Assembly: GCA_038241115.1 (NCBI GenBank)
Contig: JBBRGA010000022.1
Location: forward strand, 1-31,079
Source: JANYJJ01 sp038241115
GTDB lineage: Bacteria > Pseudomonadota > Gammaproteobacteria > Burkholderiales > Burkholderiaceae_C
Direction: 5' to 3'
Length of the DNA stretch: 31,079 bases
Shown piece by piece: positions 7,688 through 15,496 of the stretch. Made by a program: the position numbers and the translations under genes. Each line of letters starts with the position of its first letter. Position 1 is the stretch's first letter. The notes under the pieces were generated by a model that saw nothing but the letters and a program-made list of their open reading frames with translations, was not told the origin of the DNA and ran no database searches.

Positions 7688-8359
7688 TCAACGCTTCTCC
7701 AGGCGCATTACATCGTTGTCGCGGCGCATTTGAAAGCGGCTTAAAAAGCTGTTGCCCAGCAGCACCATTTCCATGGGCATGGGCATCACCACTGCATCGA
7801 CGTTGAAGACTTGCACGTCACCGACGCGCACGCTGTCGAGCGTGGTGCGGTAAACCGGCACCGGGCCGTTGGCGGTTTGGCTGTAGCCGCGCGCGCCGTT
7901 GCGGTAGTTCAGGCCAATGCGGTCGGCCTCTTGCTGGCTGATGGAAATGAAGGTGGCCCCGGTGTCGACCATGAAACGCACGGTCTTGCCGTTGATGCTG
8001 CCGCTGCTCACAAAGTGCCCGCCTGAGACGGCATTGAGAACCACTTGCGAGCCGCTGCCTTCGCTGGCCGCGCCACCCAAATTCACAGGCGTGCCGCCTT
8101 GCGCCAGCGCCACGCGCTTGCCGTTGATTTCCACCACCGCTTGCGCCGCGTCCACGCTCAGCAGCTTCACGCCGGCGTGCGTGCTGCCCGCCGCCACGGT
8201 GCGCGGCGTGCCGTCTATTACCAGCAGCGCTTTGTTGCCCATGCTGCCGCTGAGGGAAACGGTTTGAGCTTGCGCGCCCGCAGCCACAGTGCCCGCAATT
8301 AAGAAGCCAATTACCAGCGCCAGCAAATTTGCGTTCACACCCCGCCGCAAGCTGCGCAC
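7688..8359 (-). CDS. Secreted retropepsin-like aspartic protease (TIGR02281-type)
   Basis: Predicted exported single-domain aspartic protease of 223 residues. The start is GTG at 8359, three bases after the yajQ stop, which implies translational coupling. An N-terminal signal (RSLRR, then a hydrophobic stretch ending near AGAQAQ, about residue 31) directs export to the periplasm. Residues 35-105 form a variable region. The protease domain follows, with the catalytic signature VDTGAT (Asp132) and, near the C-terminus, VLLGNSFLSRFQM, the second hallmark of the family. Retropepsins are active as dimers, with one such motif per chain. The substrate is unknown. It is the second gene of a two-gene minus-strand unit and converges with the deaminase gene. 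Confidence 0.85.
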   Translation of the reverse strand: MRSLRRGVNANLLALVIGFLIAGTVAAGAQAQTVSLSGSMGNKALLVIDGTPRTVAAGSTHAGVKLLSVDAAQAVVEINGKRVALAQGGTPVNLGGAASEGSGSQVVLNAVSGGHFVSSGSINGKTVRFMVDTGATFISISQQEADRIGLNYRNGARGYSQTANGPVPVYRTTLDSVRVGDVQVFNVDAVVMPMPMEMVLLGNSFLSRFQMRRDNDVMRLEKR

Positions 8360-8362
8360 GCT

Positions 8363-8851
8363 TTAGTCCCTGAAGTTGTTGAACGACAGCGGCGCGTCGG
8401 AAATGTCTTTGCGGATCAAGGCCATCGCGGCTTGCAGCTCATCGCGCTTGGCGCCGGTCACGCGCACCGTGTCGCCTTGAATGGCTGCCTGCACTTTGAG
8501 TCTGCTTTGCTTGATGAGGGTTTGAATTTTTTTGGCGTTGTCGCTGTCGATGCCCGACTTCACGACGATGAGCTGCTTGACCTTGTCGCCGCCGATTTTT
8601 TCTATCTTCGCGGTGCGGTCCAGGAAGCGTGCGTCGACGCCACGTTTGGTCAGCTTGGCCATCATCACGTCCATGACCTGGCCGATCTGGAAGTCGCTGT
8701 CGGCCCAAATAGTGAGTTCTTTTTCTTTCAGCTCGACCTTGGCAGACGAGCCCTTGAAATCGAAACGAGTGCCGATTTCTTTGGCGGTCTGGTCGATGGC
8801 GTTGCGCACCTCGACCAGGTCGGGTTCAAGCACGGTGTCAAAGCTGGGCAT
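8363..8851 (-). CDS. yajQ: YajQ-family nucleotide-binding protein
   Basis: Small cytoplasmic protein (162 residues, normal length) of the YajQ/DUF520 family, made of two RNA-recognition-like folds. Members bind cyclic di-GMP or related nucleotides and have been linked to transcriptional control of virulence in Xanthomonas and other bacteria. Recognisable segments are MPSFDTVLEPDLVEVRNAID, GTRFDFKGSSAKVEL, ARFLDRTAKIEKIGGD, VVKSGIDSDNAKKIQ and the C-terminal DAPLSFNNFRD. The ATG at 8851 lies in a 53-base divergent region opposite murB. The protease gene follows after three bases, an arrangement that predicts one transcript. An HD-GYP phosphodiesterase at 14160-15410 is another c-di-GMP-related gene in the window, but no direct link is visible. 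Confidence 0.95.
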   Translation of the reverse strand: MPSFDTVLEPDLVEVRNAIDQTAKEIGTRFDFKGSSAKVELKEKELTIWADSDFQIGQVMDVMMAKLTKRGVDARFLDRTAKIEKIGGDKVKQLIVVKSGIDSDNAKKIQTLIKQSRLKVQAAIQGDTVRVTGAKRDELQAAMALIRKDISDAPLSFNNFRD

Positions 8852-8904
8852 GGTGGGGTCGATTCGCTGGCGCGTTGAGGGGAGGGCGGTGCGAAAATTC
8901 TCCC

Positions 8905-9921
8905 ATGCAAATCGATGCGGGCGTCAGCCTCAAACCCTACAACAGCTTCGGACTTCCGGCCACAGCAAACACCTTGGTGCGTGTGACCAGCGACGCGGAT
9001 GTGCGCCGCGTGGTCGATCACCCGGTGCTGGGCCTGGCGCCGAAATTTGTGTTGGGCGGTGGCAGCAACATCATCCTCACGCGTGACATGCCGCAGGTGG
9101 TGTTGAAGGTGGAAGTGATGGGCATGCGCTTGCTCGAGGCGCGACCCGATGCCTGGATCATCGAAGCCGGCGCAGGCGAGAACTGGCATGCCTTGGTGAT
9201 GTGGGCTTTGGCCCAGGGCTACGGCGGTTTGGAAAACCTGGCGCTCATCCCTGGCACCGTGGGCGCCAGCCCGGTGCAGAACATCGGCGCTTACGGAATG
9301 GAGCTGCAAGACCGGTTTGAGTCGGTGGACGCTGTTGATCTGCGCACCGGCCGCAGCTTTGCTTTGGGTGCTGACAACTTCGCCTTTGGCTACCGCGACA
9401 GCGTGTTCAAGCAGTCGCTGGCGGGGCTTTGCGTCATCACCCGTGTGCGCTTCAGGTTGCCACGGCCGTGGCAACCGGTGCTCGGTTATCTGGAGCTGGA
9501 ACGCAAGTTGGCCGAGACCGGCATCGCGCGACCATCTGCCGCGCAAATTGCCGATTGGGTCATTGCGATCCGCCGCGCCAAGCTGCCCGACCCGGCCGTC
9601 TTGGGCAACGCCGGCAGCTTCTTCAAAAACCCACTCGTCACGCCCGAACAGTGCCGCGACATCATCGGCCGCGACCCCGAAATCGTCCACTACCCCATGC
9701 CCGACGGCAGCATCAAACTGGCGGCAGGCTGGATGATTGACGCCTGCGGCTGGAAGGGAAAATCAGTCGGCCAAGCTGGCGTCTACGAGCGCCAGGCTTT
9801 GGTGTTGGTGAACCGAGGCGGTGCGATTGGCTCCGAGGTGATGCTGTTGGCGCAGGCGATTCAAGAAAGTGTGTACGGCCGCTTCGGCATTCGGCTGGAG
9901 ATGGAGCCGGTGGTGGTTTGA
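8905..9921 (+). CDS. murB: UDP-N-acetylenolpyruvoylglucosamine reductase
   Basis: Cytoplasmic FAD enzyme that uses NADPH to reduce UDP-GlcNAc-enolpyruvate to UDP-N-acetylmuramate, the second committed step of peptidoglycan precursor synthesis. It is 338 residues and aligns along its length with type I (E. coli-like) MurB. Seen are the FAD segments GGGSNIIL (51-58) and GAGENWH (89-95), PGTVGASPVQNIGAYG (116-131), FGYRDSVFK with Arg164, GNAGSFFKNP with the proton donor Ser238, and a C-terminal Glu334, matching Arg159, Ser229 and Glu325 of E. coli. The ATG at 8905 begins the conserved MQIDAGVSLKPYNSFG; no clean Shine-Dalgarno precedes it, although a purine-rich run lies 18 bases upstream. It is divergent from yajQ and convergent with the ppnP-like gene, with only 21 bases between stops. 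Confidence 0.96.
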   Translation: MQIDAGVSLKPYNSFGLPATANTLVRVTSDADVRRVVDHPVLGLAPKFVLGGGSNIILTRDMPQVVLKVEVMGMRLLEARPDAWIIEAGAGENWHALVMWALAQGYGGLENLALIPGTVGASPVQNIGAYGMELQDRFESVDAVDLRTGRSFALGADNFAFGYRDSVFKQSLAGLCVITRVRFRLPRPWQPVLGYLELERKLAETGIARPSAAQIADWVIAIRRAKLPDPAVLGNAGSFFKNPLVTPEQCRDIIGRDPEIVHYPMPDGSIKLAAGWMIDACGWKGKSVGQAGVYERQALVLVNRGGAIGSEVMLLAQAIQESVYGRFGIRLEMEPVVV

Positions 9922-9942
9922 AATCAACCGCATCCAGCCTGA

Positions 9943-10308
9943 TCAGCCAAAGTGGCAAACGTAGTGCACCGCCTGCGTCACCTCGATCTCAAACGATGAA
10001 TTTCCCGCCACTGAAAAAGACTGCCCGCCCGCATACGTCACCCAAGCCTGGCTGCCCGCTAACTTCACGCGGCACGCGCCTTCCACCAGCTCCATCACTT
10101 CGGGCGCGCCGGTGTTGAATTTCAGCGTGGACGGCGGCGCGGTTGGCAGCGCGGTTGGCAACGCGGTTGGCAACGCGGTTGGCAAAATAACGCCGAGGCT
10201 TTTCTTGCTGCCATCGGCCAGCACGATGTTGTGCGACACGCATTGGCCGTCGAAGTAGACATTGGCTTTCGTGATGACGCTGACGCCGTCGAATTGTTGG
10301 GTGCTCAT
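9943..10308 (-). CDS. ppnP: Pyrimidine/purine nucleoside phosphorylase with tetrapeptide-repeat insertion
   Basis: Small cupin-fold protein of the PpnP (YaiE, DUF1255) family. In E. coli it splits purine and pyrimidine nucleosides with phosphate to give the base and ribose-1-phosphate. Family features are ANVYFDGQCVSHNI near the N-terminus, FNTGAPEVMELVEG, WVTYAGGQSF, VAGNSSFEIEV and the final YVCHFG. At 121 residues it is longer than the roughly 95 of relatives, mainly because residues 42-57 are four copies of Leu-Pro-Thr-Ala, encoded by a 12-bp tandem repeat. The insertion falls in the loop where relatives read directly from GVILP into STLKF, so the barrel is probably intact. The ATG overlaps the argG stop as ATGA, so the two genes are translationally coupled. 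The coupling to arginine synthesis is unexplained. Confidence 0.88.
   Translation of the reverse strand: MSTQQFDGVSVITKANVYFDGQCVSHNIVLADGSKKSLGVILPTALPTALPTALPTAPPSTLKFNTGAPEVMELVEGACRVKLAGSQAWVTYAGGQSFSVAGNSSFEIEVTQAVHYVCHFG
10138..10185 (-). repeat. Four tandem 12-bp units inside ppnP
   Basis: Four head-to-tail 12-base units; the minus-strand unit is TTGCCAACCGCG, and the last copy differs at one base. They encode LPTA four times and keep the reading frame. The near identity of the copies suggests recent slippage or unequal recombination, and copy number may vary between strains. Confidence 0.92.
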
Positions 10309-11666
10309 GGTTTGCTTTTTGCGGTGTTTGTGGAGTTTGTGGTGGAAGCGATGGCAGGCAAACCGGCGCCAGAACCCAGTGACAGCAGGCCCGCCTGCGC
10401 ATAAATGGCCAGCTTGTCGCGCGTGTCAATGATGTCCAAATTGCGCATCGTCAACTGGCCGATGCGGTCAGCCGGTGAGAAGCTCGACTCGCCTTTTTCC
10501 ATGGTCAAACGCTCAGGCTGATAGGTCAAGTTTGCAGACGCGGTGTTGAGGATGGAATAGTCGTTGCCGCGACGCAGTTCAATCGTCACCTCACCGGTGA
10601 TGGCGCGTGCCACCCAGCGCTGCGCGGCCTCTCGCAGCATGATGGCCTGCGGGTCGAACCAGCGGCCTTGGTACAACAGGCGGCCGAGCTTGCGGCCACC
10701 GTCACGGTACTGCTCGATGGTGTCTTCGTTGTGGATGCCGGTGACCAAGCGCTCGTAGGCGATGAATAGCAACGCCAGGCCGGGTGCCTCGTAAATGCCG
10801 CGGCTTTTCGCTTCGATGATGCGGTTTTCGATCTGGTCGCTCATGCCCAAGCCGTGGCGTCCGCCGATGCGGTTGGCTTCCATCAAAAGGTCTACTGCGC
10901 TGACGAACGTGGAGCCGTTCAAGGCGACCGGCTGGCCCTCCTCAAAGCGCACCGTCACGCTTTCGCGCTTCACTTCCACATCGTCACGCCAAAACGCCAC
11001 GCCCATGATCGGCTGCACGATTTGCATGCCGCTGCTCAAGTGCTCCAGGTCTTTCGCTTCGTGCGTGGCTCCCAGCATGTTCGAGTCGGTCGAATAGGCC
11101 TTATCACTCGACATCTTGTAGCTGAAGCCGGCCTGGCTCATGAAGGCCGACATCTCGGCACGCCCGCCCAGCTCGTCGATGAAGGCTTGGTCCAGCCACG
11201 GTTTGTAGATTTTCAGAGTCGGGTTGGCCAGCAGACCGTAGCGGTAAAAACGCTCGATGTCGTTGCCTTTGTAGGTGCTGCCGTCGCCCCAAATGTTGAC
11301 GTCGTCTTCCTTCATGGCTGCCACCAACATCGTGCCCGTCACGGCCCGGCCGATGGGCGTGGTGTTGAAGTAAGTGATGCCTGCGGTTGAGATGTGAAAC
11401 GCGCCGCTTTGCAGCGCCGCGATGCCTTCGTTGACCAGCTGCGCGCGGCAGTCCACCAAGCGCGCCAGCTCGGCGCCGTACTGCATCGCCTTGCGTGGAA
11501 TCTCGTCGTAGTCGGGCTCGTCGGGCTGGCCCAGGTTGGCGGTGTATGCGTAGGGAATCGCACCCTTGTTGCGCATCCAGTGCAGCGCGGCGCTGGTGTC
11601 CAGCCCGCCTGAGAACGCGATGCCGACTTTTTGCCCGGCGGGAAGGTGTTGGAGGATGGTGGCCAT
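10305..11666 (-). CDS. argG: Argininosuccinate synthase
   Basis: Cytoplasmic enzyme joining citrulline and aspartate with ATP to form argininosuccinate, AMP and pyrophosphate, the penultimate step of arginine synthesis. From the ATG at 11666 it is 453 residues, the long subclass also found in E. coli (447). The ATP-pyrophosphatase loop is AFSGGLDTSAALHW (17-30). Later hallmarks include ITYFNTTPIGRAVTGT, IWGDGSTYKGNDIERFYRYG, IGGRHGLGMSDQIENRIIEAKSRGIYEAPG and LTYQPERLTMEKGE. An in-frame reading from 11765 exists, but the conserved N-terminus MATILQHLPAGQ supports 11666; no Shine-Dalgarno is evident. The last about 25 residues (Ser/Thr/Asn-rich, ending TAKSKP) are a non-conserved tail that runs into the ppnP start by an ATGA overlap. 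It is divergent from the acyl-CoA ligase gene. Confidence 0.96.
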   Translation of the reverse strand: MATILQHLPAGQKVGIAFSGGLDTSAALHWMRNKGAIPYAYTANLGQPDEPDYDEIPRKAMQYGAELARLVDCRAQLVNEGIAALQSGAFHISTAGITYFNTTPIGRAVTGTMLVAAMKEDDVNIWGDGSTYKGNDIERFYRYGLLANPTLKIYKPWLDQAFIDELGGRAEMSAFMSQAGFSYKMSSDKAYSTDSNMLGATHEAKDLEHLSSGMQIVQPIMGVAFWRDDVEVKRESVTVRFEEGQPVALNGSTFVSAVDLLMEANRIGGRHGLGMSDQIENRIIEAKSRGIYEAPGLALLFIAYERLVTGIHNEDTIEQYRDGGRKLGRLLYQGRWFDPQAIMLREAAQRWVARAITGEVTIELRRGNDYSILNTASANLTYQPERLTMEKGESSFSPADRIGQLTMRNLDIIDTRDKLAIYAQAGLLSLGSGAGLPAIASTTNSTNTAKSKP

Positions 11667-11844
11667 GATGGGGGAGGTAAGAAAGTGGGGTTTGGTGCGA
11701 GCAGTGCAACTCCGCTTTATTGTCGCCTCGGCAAAACTGCGCTGGCGCGCATCGAGCCGGCGCAAATCGCTCGAGGTGTGGCCGAAGTGACAAGTGCTGC
11801 CAGTTCGCGCCTGCCTTGATTCTTCGGGTTGATTCCGTGGTCTT

Positions 11845-11886
11845 AGGCGGTGCGCTGCGGTACAAACTGTAAAACCGCCTCAGGAG
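11845..11886 (+). promoter_or_regulatory. Leader inverted repeat and strong Shine-Dalgarno of the acyl-CoA ligase gene
   Basis: AGGCGGT (11845-11851) and ACCGCCT (11874-11880) are a perfect 7-base inverted repeat with a 22-base spacer. The right arm ends one base before the ribosome binding site AGGAG (11882-11886), which lies five bases from the ATG at 11892 and fixes the start. The repeat may be an operator or form a leader stem next to the ribosome site. No regulator is encoded nearby. Confidence 0.4.
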
Positions 11887-11891
11887 TTTTC

Positions 11892-13637
11892 ATGTCCATC
11901 GCCGCCGCATCCAGCACGCTCTCAGAGCGCCCTCACCACAAAGTTTGGCCTGCGCGTTTGCCGCGTGAGTTGGTCATTCCGCAAACCTCGCTGTGGTTCA
12001 ACCTGGACGTCACCGCCACGCGCTTTCCCGACAAGGCGGCCTACCTGTTTTTTGGACGCCCTTTGACCTACCGCGAGCTGCACGCACAAGCCGAGGCGGT
12101 GGCCGGATGGCTCCAAAGCGTGGGCGTCAAAGCCGGTGACCGGGTGGCGCTTTACATGCAGAACTGCCCGCAGTTCGTGGCCGCCTATTACGGCATCTTG
12201 CGGGCCAACGCCGTGGTGGTGCCGGTGAACCCGATGAACAAGGCCGAAGAGTTCCAGCACTACATCACCGACCCGCAAGCGCGCGTGGTGATCTGCAGCG
12301 CCGATTTGGCCGCCTTCGTTGCGGCAGCGAATGCCGAGGTGCCCGAGGCCGAGCGCTTGCAAAGCGTGCTGGTCACGCGCTACCTGGACGCCATGCCGTC
12401 CGGTGAACTGGCCGCCGCCGACATGCCGTCGCCTGCCGTAGATGCCTGGCTGCGCAGCGACCCGCCGTTGCCCGAAAATTCAACAGGCAACGTCGGCACC
12501 ACCTACAGCCGCTGGCTCGACGTGATCGAAAAAAAGTTGGTTCCCGGCCCGCACACCGCGCAGAGCGATGATCTGGCCATGTTGCCCTACACCTCGGGCA
12601 CCACCGGCTTGCCCAAAGGCTGCATGCACACCCACCGCACGCTCATGGCCAACACCGTGGCTGGGCAATGGGGCCACGCCGGGCCCGAGAACATCAGCCT
12701 GGGCGTGGTGCCCATGTTTCACATCACCGGCATGCTCTACGGCGTGCTCAACACGGTGTACTCCGGCGGCACGGTGGTGATCTTGCCGCGCTGGGACCGC
12801 GAGTTGGCGGGGCGCTTGATCTCGCACTACAAGGTGTCGCACTGGACCTGCATTCCCACCATGGTGATCGACCTGTTTGCCAGCCCCAACTACAAAAGTT
12901 TCGACCTCACCAGCCTGCGCTACATCAGCGGCGGTGGTGCGGCCATGCCGGCCGCCGTGGCGGAGCGGTTGCTCAAAGAGTTTGGCTTGACCTTTGCCGA
13001 AGGCTACGGCCTGACCGAGACCGCCGCGCCCAGCCACGCCAACCCGCCCGAGCGTGCCAAATTGCAGTGCTTGGGGATACCGCTGTTCGGGGTCGATTCA
13101 CTCGTGGTGGACCCGGTCACTTTGGCCGAGTTGCCAGTGGGCGAGGTCGGTGAAATCATCACCCGCGGGCCGATGGTGTTCAAAGGTTACTGGCGTCACC
13201 CCGAAGCCACCGCCGCTTCGTTTGTCGACTTTGAAGGCCACAGCTTCTTCCGCACGGGCGACCTCGGGCGCATGGACGAAGAAGGCTACTTCTTCATCAC
13301 CGACCGCCTCAAACGCATGATCAACGCCAGCGGCTTCAAGGTGTGGCCCGCCGAAGTGGAAGCACTGTTGTTTCGAAACACGGCAGTGCAAGAGGCCTGC
13401 ATCATCGCCTCGCGCGACGCCTATCGCGGCGAGACCGTCAAAGCCGTGGTCGTGCTGCGCGCCGAGGCCAAGGGCACCACCACCGAGCAGGACATCATCG
13501 ACTGGTCGCGTGAGCACATGGCCGCCTACAAAGTGCCCAAGCTGGTCGAGTTTGTCGACGTGCTGCCCAAGTCGGGTTCGGGCAAGGTGATGTGGCGCTT
13601 GCTGCAGGATGAAGAGGCGAAGCGGGTTGGGGGTTGA
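11892..13637 (+). CDS. Long-chain-fatty-acid-CoA ligase (AMP-forming acyl-CoA synthetase)
   Basis: Member of the adenylate-forming (ANL) superfamily that activates a carboxylic acid to acyl-AMP and then acyl-CoA. It is 581 residues from the ATG at 11892, which has a strong AGGAG. Motifs in order are the P-loop-like YTSGTTGLPKG (233-243), MFHITGMLYG, GYGLTETAAPSH, RTGDLGRMDEEGYFFITDR (hinge region), KRMINASGFKVWPAEVE, and the C-terminal PKSGSGKVMWR with the adenylation Lys565. The family pattern fits medium- or long-chain fatty-acid CoA ligases, but aromatic or other acids cannot be excluded. It stands alone between the divergent argG and a dispersed repeat, about 7 kb from the acyl-CoA dehydrogenase pair; a shared pathway is possible but not shown by gene order. 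Confidence 0.9.
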   Translation: MSIAAASSTLSERPHHKVWPARLPRELVIPQTSLWFNLDVTATRFPDKAAYLFFGRPLTYRELHAQAEAVAGWLQSVGVKAGDRVALYMQNCPQFVAAYYGILRANAVVVPVNPMNKAEEFQHYITDPQARVVICSADLAAFVAAANAEVPEAERLQSVLVTRYLDAMPSGELAAADMPSPAVDAWLRSDPPLPENSTGNVGTTYSRWLDVIEKKLVPGPHTAQSDDLAMLPYTSGTTGLPKGCMHTHRTLMANTVAGQWGHAGPENISLGVVPMFHITGMLYGVLNTVYSGGTVVILPRWDRELAGRLISHYKVSHWTCIPTMVIDLFASPNYKSFDLTSLRYISGGGAAMPAAVAERLLKEFGLTFAEGYGLTETAAPSHANPPERAKLQCLGIPLFGVDSLVVDPVTLAELPVGEVGEIITRGPMVFKGYWRHPEATAASFVDFEGHSFFRTGDLGRMDEEGYFFITDRLKRMINASGFKVWPAEVEALLFRNTAVQEACIIASRDAYRGETVKAVVVLRAEAKGTTTEQDIIDWSREHMAAYKVPKLVEFVDVLPKSGSGKVMWRLLQDEEAKRVGG

Positions 13638-13672
13638 TGGGCGGGTGAGCGAAGGATCTCGTTTGTTTCCCT

Positions 13673-13772
13673 TCCCGTTCGCCCGGAGGTCGTATTTCCG
13701 ATCATCCTGAGGTATCGAAGGAAGGGTCACCATGAACACGAGCCAAAACCCGTTCGGGCTGAGGTATCGAAG
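13673..13772. repeat. Dispersed intergenic repeat copies (GAGGTATCGAAG core)
   Basis: The gap between the ligase and the DUF2805 gene holds two copies of CTGAGGTATCGAAG (13707-13720 and 13759-13772), the second preceded by CCGTTCGGG. A third degenerate copy starts CCGTTCGCCCGGAGG at about 13673. This resembles the short repeats of the CGTTCGGGCTGAG...TCGAAG type scattered between genes in many Burkholderiales; that resemblance is from memory, not a search. No coding potential is seen. Confidence 0.6.
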
Positions 13773-13802
13773 TCCCTGCACTACCCGTGCTAGCGTTCCT
13801 GC

Positions 13803-14081
13803 ATGGCCAAACCCGTTCCCCGCTTGTCCCCCACCGACCTTGCCCGCGTGCTAGAAATCGCGTGGGCCGACCCCGATCCGCTGAACCGTTTGCTCTTCAG
13901 CCACGGGCTCACCGAAGGGCAGGTGGTCCAGCTGATGAAACGTGAACTGACTTCCCCGGCCTACAAACTGTGGAGCCAAAAACTCAAGCAGCCGGGCGGC
14001 AAACCCGTGGCGCGCGGAGGTACCAAAGGTTTGAATGCAGGGGTGTTCAGCCGAATTGCGCCAAAGAGCGGCGGCCGCTGA
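13803..14081 (+). CDS. DUF2805 / TIGR03643-family protein
   Basis: Small basic protein of 92 residues, function unknown. Residues 8-60 match the DUF2805 pattern: LARVLEIAWADPDPLNRLL, then GLTEGQVVQLMKREL, then AYKLWSQKL. In relatives this reads as a small helical, possibly helix-turn-helix-like unit (for example RVIEMAWEDRTPF...GLSEAEVI..MRREL). The C-terminal 30 residues are Gly/Lys/Arg-rich and could contact nucleic acid, but this is only inferred from charge. The ATG at 13803 has no obvious Shine-Dalgarno; the conserved region starts a few residues later, so the start is plausible. It is upstream of, and on the same strand as, the HD-GYP gene with a 78-base gap. Confidence 0.75.
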   Translation: MAKPVPRLSPTDLARVLEIAWADPDPLNRLLFSHGLTEGQVVQLMKRELTSPAYKLWSQKLKQPGGKPVARGGTKGLNAGVFSRIAPKSGGR

Positions 14082-14159
14082 GGTTCAAGCTGCCGGCCGT
14101 ATTGGCCGATATGGCGTTCACGCTGGCTTGATTCCGCGAGCCGACAACACCCATTCGCC

Positions 14160-15410
14160 ATGTTGAAGAAGATCCTGGTCAGTCAGCTCCGCCTGGGCAT
14201 GCACATAGATGCCTTGGAAGGTCCGTGGTTGGACCATCCGTTTTGGCGCACCCAATTCGTCATCAGCGACGTCGCAGACCTGAAGCGCTTGAACGACAGC
14301 CCTGTGTCTGAGTGCTGGATCAATCCAGAGTTGGGGCTGGATGTGCCAGCAACAGCGCCTGCGCAACCGAAAGGCCCGACTCAGCCGCCATCAACCGAAG
14401 CGATTGCCGAGGTCACCGCCAGCCCGCCCGAGTTGCGCAACGCCAGCAAGAGTCTGCAAGAGGAATTGCAGCAGGCCGCGCTGATTTGCAACCTTGGCCG
14501 CGCCGCCGTGGTGTCCATGTTCAATGAAGCGCGCATGGGCAAGACAGTGGACAGCGACGGCTGCATGCCTTTGGTCAGCGCAATCACTGAGTCGGTCGAA
14601 CGCAACCCGGGGGCTTTGGTGAGCCTGGCCCGCCTGAAGACCCGACACGATTACAGCTACATGCACTCTGTGGCCGTCTGCGCCTTGATGGTTTCGCTGG
14701 CCCGTCAGCTGGGCATGAACGAAGAGCAGCGCCGTCAAGCCGGATTGGCCGGCTTGATGCACGACATCGGCAAAGCCGTCATGCCGGTGGCGGTTCTGGA
14801 CAAACCCGGCAGCCTGAGCGACGCCGAGTTCGACATCATGCGCAGTCACCCCCAGCGTGGCCACGACCTTTTGGTAGAGGGCCGCGGTGCAACGGCAGAA
14901 ATGCTGGACGTGGTGTTGCACCACCACGAACGCGTCGACGGCACGGGCTACCCTGAAAAGTTGTCGGGCGGCGGCTTCAGCCAGATCGCCCGCATGGGTG
15001 CCATTTGTGACGTGTACGACGCCATCACCTCCAACCGTCCCTACAAGCGCGGCTGGGATCCGGCCGATTCGATTGCCCGCATGGCAAGTTGGAAAGGTCA
15101 TCTCGACCCGTTGCTGTTTGCTTCGTTCGTGCGAAGCCTGGGCATTTACCCCACCGGCTCGCTGGTGCGCATGGACTCAAGCCGGTTGGCGGTGGTGGTG
15201 GAACAAAACCCCAGCGCCCTGGTTTCGCCCATCGTGAAGGTGTTTTTTTCGACCAAGTCCGACATGCCCATCACGCCAGTGCTGCTGGACCTTTCGCGCA
15301 GCGACTGCAACGACAAAATCGTCGGCCGCGAGCCGGGCGCTGATGAGCGTTTTCCCAGGCTGGCCGAGATGTGGGCGGACGCCGCCGCCTTGCGTCGATC
15401 ACAAGGCTGA
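14160..15410 (+). CDS. HD-GYP cyclic di-GMP phosphodiesterase with N-terminal DUF3391
   Basis: Predicted cytoplasmic enzyme that hydrolyses cyclic di-GMP, lowering the signal that favours biofilm over motility. The 416 residues comprise an N-terminal DUF3391-type domain (1-60, MLKKILVSQLRLGMHI), a Pro/Ala-rich linker (62-90), a helical region, and the HD-GYP domain from about 140. Metal and signature residues are complete: His169, HD at 201-202 in HDIGK, His230 in HPQRGH, HHHERVDGTGYP (254-264) with the GYP element, and CDVYDAITSNRPYK (283-296) with Asp284. All point to an active enzyme. No transmembrane segment is visible. The pilU-like ATPase in the window belongs to a process often controlled by c-di-GMP, but there is no direct genetic link. 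Confidence 0.93.
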   Translation: MLKKILVSQLRLGMHIDALEGPWLDHPFWRTQFVISDVADLKRLNDSPVSECWINPELGLDVPATAPAQPKGPTQPPSTEAIAEVTASPPELRNASKSLQEELQQAALICNLGRAAVVSMFNEARMGKTVDSDGCMPLVSAITESVERNPGALVSLARLKTRHDYSYMHSVAVCALMVSLARQLGMNEEQRRQAGLAGLMHDIGKAVMPVAVLDKPGSLSDAEFDIMRSHPQRGHDLLVEGRGATAEMLDVVLHHHERVDGTGYPEKLSGGGFSQIARMGAICDVYDAITSNRPYKRGWDPADSIARMASWKGHLDPLLFASFVRSLGIYPTGSLVRMDSSRLAVVVEQNPSALVSPIVKVFFSTKSDMPITPVLLDLSRSDCNDKIVGREPGADERFPRLAEMWADAAALRRSQG

Positions 15411-15496
15411 CAGCCAGTGAACTTCAGAGACGGACTCTTTGCGGAAAGCGGGTTGATCAGCCCACTTCCTCAACCCAGTTTGCGGGTGCCGCCTGA

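Noticed and set aside
13704..13772. Direct repeats considered as a CRISPR array
   Set aside because: Only two good copies, a 14-base core and no regular spacer series; better explained as dispersed intergenic repeats.
14094..14108. CGGCC-GTATT-GGCCG hairpin after the DUF2805 gene as a terminator
   Set aside because: A five-base stem with no T-run; too weak to call.
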